From an uncultured Bacteroidales bacterium (lineage in GTDB: Bacteria; Bacteroidota; Bacteroidia; Bacteroidales; UBA932), in contig CAKUYG010000105.1 in the NCBI GenBank assembly GCA_934702165.1, positions 1-7,599 of the forward strand: a stretch of DNA of 7,599 bases, read 5' to 3'. A program made the translations under genes and the position numbers. Of the stretch, positions 5,786 to 7,599 are shown piece by piece. Numbering within the stretch: position 1 is the stretch's first letter; every line of letters starts with the position of its first letter. The notes under the pieces are model-generated. The model was not told the origin of the DNA. It saw only the letters and a list, made by a program, of their open reading frames with translations, and searched no databases.

Positions 5786-5848
5786 TCAGTCCACCGGGCT
5801 GAACTCGTCCTTGCCCACTCCGCAGACAGAGCATACATATTTTTTCAT
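5786..5848 (-). CDS. 20-residue rubredoxin-like mini-ORF (internal deletion)
   Basis: ATG at 5848 to TGA at 5786-5788 encodes MKKYVCSVCG followed by VGKDEFSPVD. The first half matches the start of rubredoxin (MKKYxCxxCGY) and the second half matches its C-terminus (CPxCGVGKDEFxPV). An ordinary rubredoxin has about 53 residues with these two knuckles about 30 residues apart; here they are merged into one, as after a deletion between the two similar Cys-x-x-Cys-Gly coding stretches. A perfect -7 box lies about 22 bp upstream. With two Cys (6 and 9) instead of four, a monomer cannot form the usual iron site, though a dimer could in principle supply four ligands. It is either a relic with a live promoter or a true micropeptide. 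No partner gene is coupled to it; the lipoprotein downstream has its own promoter. Confidence 0.5.
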   Translation of the reverse strand: MKKYVCSVCGVGKDEFSPVD

Positions 5849-5869
5849 TCTTATACTTTTATGTTTCCA

Positions 5870-5877
5870 CAAATGTA
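5870..5877 (-). promoter_or_regulatory. -7 box upstream of the rubredoxin-like mini-ORF
   Basis: TACATTTG on the minus strand fits TAnnTTTG exactly and ends 21 bp before the ATG at 5848, leaving a leader of about 15-19 nt. No -33 TTTG is found at the usual distance. It is divergent from the pncA promoter, with about 38 bp between the -7 box and the pncA -33 box. Confidence 0.5.
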
Positions 5878-5915
5878 GCACTTTTTTGTTTTTCTTCCCC
5901 GGCCCGCGGTCCATG

Positions 5916-5947
5916 TTTGCAGAAATCGCCCGAAATCATTAAGTTTG
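5916..5947 (+). promoter_or_regulatory. Consensus promoter of pncA, almost touching the start codon
   Basis: TTTG at 5916-5919, a 20-bp spacer, and TAAGTTTG at 5940-5947 match both Bacteroidetes promoter elements. Only four bases separate the -7 box from the ATG at 5952. Transcription normally begins a few bases after this box, so the mRNA should start at or within a few bases of the start codon. Confidence 0.75.
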
Positions 5948-5951
5948 GGTC

Positions 5952-6515
5952 ATGAATTACCATAAACCAAAGATTCTTGCCGTCATCGATGTCCAGAGAG
6001 ACTTCTGCGACCCGTCCGGCTCGCTTTATGTGGACGGAAGTGAGACTCTCCCTCCCAAGATTGCCGGCATCTCCAGCAAGTATGACGGCATCATATTCAC
6101 ACTCGACTGGCATCCTGCGGACCACTGCTCTTTCGTGGAACACGGCGGGCTTTGGCCGTCCCACTGCGTAGCTTATACCCAGGGCGCGGGTCTGCCGGAT
6201 CTGTTCTCTCTGATTCTGGAAAGAGGCCGGGAAGACGTCTGCCTGCATTTGAAAGGACAGGACAGAGAGCGTGAGCAATACGGGGCATTTGAACATCTCT
6301 CCCAGGGAAGCACCGAATACTGCTGGCTGACATCTTGCGAGAGCGTGGATGTCTGCGGCATCGCCGGAGACTTCTGCGTCAAGGAAAGCACGGCCAACAT
6401 CCTCAAGATCGTCCCGGCGCAGAAAGTCGGCATCATCATGGACTGCGTGCGCAGCATAGACGGCGGAGCCGCCCTTGAGAAATTCATAAAAGAAAACCGA
6501 ATCACAAAAAAATAA
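5952..6515 (+). CDS. pncA: Nicotinamidase (isochorismatase/cysteine hydrolase fold)
   Basis: The 187-residue cytoplasmic protein has the full nicotinamidase signature. The catalytic triad is Asp13 (VIDVQRDF), Lys101 (HLKG) and Cys142 (GIAGDFCVKES). The metal site is Asp52, His54, His58 (LDWHPADHCSF) and His71 (LWPSHCV). YGAF at 110-113 matches the substrate-pocket segment before the triad Cys, and CGIA at 135-138 the cis-peptide oxyanion region. It should convert nicotinamide to nicotinate and ammonia, feeding NAD salvage. The metal ligands argue for nicotinamidase and against isochorismatase. The length is near the family norm. Because the first strand KILAVIDVQ begins at residue 7 and no other Met follows, the ATG at 5952 must be the start, although the promoter leaves virtually no leader. 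It is followed after three bases by an exported protein gene in the same direction, so the two are probably cotranscribed. Confidence 0.9.
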   Translation: MNYHKPKILAVIDVQRDFCDPSGSLYVDGSETLPPKIAGISSKYDGIIFTLDWHPADHCSFVEHGGLWPSHCVAYTQGAGLPDLFSLILERGREDVCLHLKGQDREREQYGAFEHLSQGSTEYCWLTSCESVDVCGIAGDFCVKESTANILKIVPAQKVGIIMDCVRSIDGGAALEKFIKENRITKK

Positions 6516-6518
6516 CTC

Positions 6519-7599
6519 ATGAACACACGTGCAATTCTCCTCCTCAGCCTCTCGCTCCTCGCGGCAAGCCCTGCCGTATCGGCACAGTCGCTAAGGGAGA
6601 GCCTCAAAAAAGCTGCCGAGAAGGTCGGCAAGCAGGTCGAGCAGGAAGTATCAAAGAAGGTTCCTGTAAAGAAAGGCCAGCAGACGAAAAAAGCCGGCGG
6701 CAAATCCAGCAGGGACGCAGAACTTGAAAAACAGTACGAGGCTATGCTCGGCCCCGGTGTCGGAAACGCGGAAGACGAGGCACCGACCGTAAGGCTTCCG
6801 GAGCAGCATACGGCACTTTTCGCTCCCCTCGGCTATCCTATCGAGGCGTCCTACGGATTAAAAAAAGCAAAACCGCAGCTGCCACCGAAACAAGCCGAGA
6901 AGCAGGTTGACTGGGTCGATAAGCAGCCCTATATCTATGAGCTTGACAACCAGAGCCTTGTGGATGAGTTTATACAGCTCGACCAATGCGTCGAGGACGG
7001 GTATATCAAAAATCTCACCCCGGCCATGGCCAGATACGACAACGTCAAAGGCGAGGTTTACGCCCGTGCCGAAGCCCTGAACGGCATGGTGGAACAATAC
7101 AACGAAGCCAAAGACGAGTACAATTCCGAAACATATCAGTGGGTCATCAACGGCATCCACCGCAAACTTGCAAGCATCCTTGACTCCAGAGAATACAAGA
7201 CGGTGGTCCGCAGTTCGCTGACTCCCCTTTTCACCTTGAAAGACAACTTCGTGAATGAAAAGACAAAAGAATACTTCAAGGCACATGGAGGATATGAGAA
7301 CGCCATAAATGCCAAGATGACCGTCTGGGATCCTCAGCCCGACAAGAAAGGCATCGGAACATCAGAGGATGGTCAGAGCGGGAAGGTCGTGGACGAAAAT
7401 GCCTCCGGGGCGACAGTGGATATCGGAGGTGTAATTTATGTGCTCCACAATACCAACAGCGGCAAAGCCGGACGAGCATTCATCTCAGAAGCTGTCAAGA
7501 CGGCCGTAGCCGGCAAGGACATTGTGATCCCTGACTACGTCAACTACAACGGCAAGAAATATCCGGTGAGAGACATGCGTGCCGATCTTTTCTGGGGCG
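6519..7599 (+). CDS. Exported protein with probable BspA-type LRR region, 3' end outside window
   Basis: The frame opens with ATG three bases after pncA and stays open for 360 codons to the window edge. Residues 1-22 are a signal peptide (MNTRAILLLSLSLLAASP, cleavage likely after VSA, before QS). Residues 24-70 are strongly charged and Lys-rich and probably helical (SLRESLKKAAEKVGKQVEQE). A Pro-rich stretch is found near 105-130, then a helical region at about 140-260 (for example MVEQYNEAKDEYNSETYQW). From about 298 the style changes to TVDIGGVIYVLHN, then DIVIPDYVNYNGKKYPV and RDMRADLFWG. This resembles the first units of BspA-like leucine-rich repeats (LRR_5: IP-x-x-V-x-Y-x-G-x-x-Y-x-V-x-x-I-x-x-x-x-F). 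The mature protein is likely periplasmic or at the cell surface. The link to NAD salvage is not obvious; tight spacing suggests a shared transcript only. Confidence 0.8.
   Translation, partial: MNTRAILLLSLSLLAASPAVSAQSLRESLKKAAEKVGKQVEQEVSKKVPVKKGQQTKKAGGKSSRDAELEKQYEAMLGPGVGNAEDEAPTVRLPEQHTALFAPLGYPIEASYGLKKAKPQLPPKQAEKQVDWVDKQPYIYELDNQSLVDEFIQLDQCVEDGYIKNLTPAMARYDNVKGEVYARAEALNGMVEQYNEAKDEYNSETYQWVINGIHRKLASILDSREYKTVVRSSLTPLFTLKDNFVNEKTKEYFKAHGGYENAINAKMTVWDPQPDKKGIGTSEDGQSGKVVDENASGATVDIGGVIYVLHNTNSGKAGRAFISEAVKTAVAGKDIVIPDYVNYNGKKYPVRDMRADLFWG

Noticed and set aside
5771..5791. GACTGA/TCAGTC hairpin at the stop of the mini-rubredoxin as a terminator
   Set aside because: There are only six pairs, it overlaps the stop codon, and no T tract follows on the minus strand.
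5691..5834. N-terminal extension of the lipoprotein open frame
   Set aside because: The extra 48 codons run across a consensus promoter and would bury the signal peptide; the ATG pair at 5687-5690 is the proper start.
6173..6703. 176-codon minus-strand open frame antisense to pncA and the following gene
   Set aside because: It lies opposite the catalytic region of pncA and the signal peptide of the next gene, and its composition is that of a complement frame.
6858..7286. 142-codon hydrophobic-looking minus-strand open frame
   Set aside because: It looks membrane-like only because it is the complement of the charged, Lys/Glu-rich coding sequence of the exported protein.
1..7599. CRISPR array, tRNA or rRNA genes
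   Set aside because: I saw no regularly spaced repeats and no tRNA-like or rRNA-like segments; this was a reading by eye, not a covariance search.

Overview
The window looks like chromosomal DNA of a gut-type Bacteroidales bacterium. The main evidence is promoters of the Bacteroidetes primary-sigma kind (-33 TTTG, -7 TAnnTTTG) in front of several genes, few Shine-Dalgarno sequences, a lipoprotein paired with an outer-membrane barrel protein, and remnants of the sort left by conjugative or insertion elements in this group. The species cannot be read from the sequence.

Left half (1-3200) is accessory DNA. It opens with the 5' part of a small minus-strand protein of unknown function (1-215), followed by a broken small gene on the plus strand (about 381-583). 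Next is a complete hipB-hipA toxin-antitoxin operon on the minus strand (596-2028) with a candidate HipB operator upstream (2062-2092). A 44-bp direct repeat lies on each side of this operon (416-459 and 2185-2228), which suggests that the cassette arrived by recombination or duplication. From 2140 to 3200 there are only gene relics: a second copy of the repeat-bearing small ORF, a long inverted repeat, a frameshifted transposase tail of probable IS256/mutator type, a plus-strand fragment of an unrecognised protein, and the eroded end of an M23 (LytM) peptidase.

Right half (3200-7599) is compact and mostly intact. An EFR1-type flavodoxin-ferredoxin protein (3244-3993, +) converges, with 2 bp between stop codons, on a minus-strand operon. 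That operon encodes a small lipoprotein (5289-5690) and a 429-residue outer-membrane protein (3996-5285); its consensus promoter carries a run of seven G in the spacer. Upstream, a 20-residue minus-strand ORF (5786-5848) looks like a rubredoxin whose middle has been deleted, joining the N-terminal and C-terminal metal knuckles. Divergent from it is a nicotinamidase gene, pncA-like (5952-6515). Its consensus promoter is so close to the start codon that the mRNA should be leaderless or nearly so. Three bases after pncA begins an exported protein with a probable BspA-type leucine-rich-repeat start, which runs off the window end.

The points I find most worth following are the leaderless pncA promoter, the G-tract in the lipoprotein/OMP promoter, the 20-residue rubredoxin-like ORF, and the repeat-flanked hipBA cassette. 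I see no convincing evidence here for an entirely new multi-gene system.
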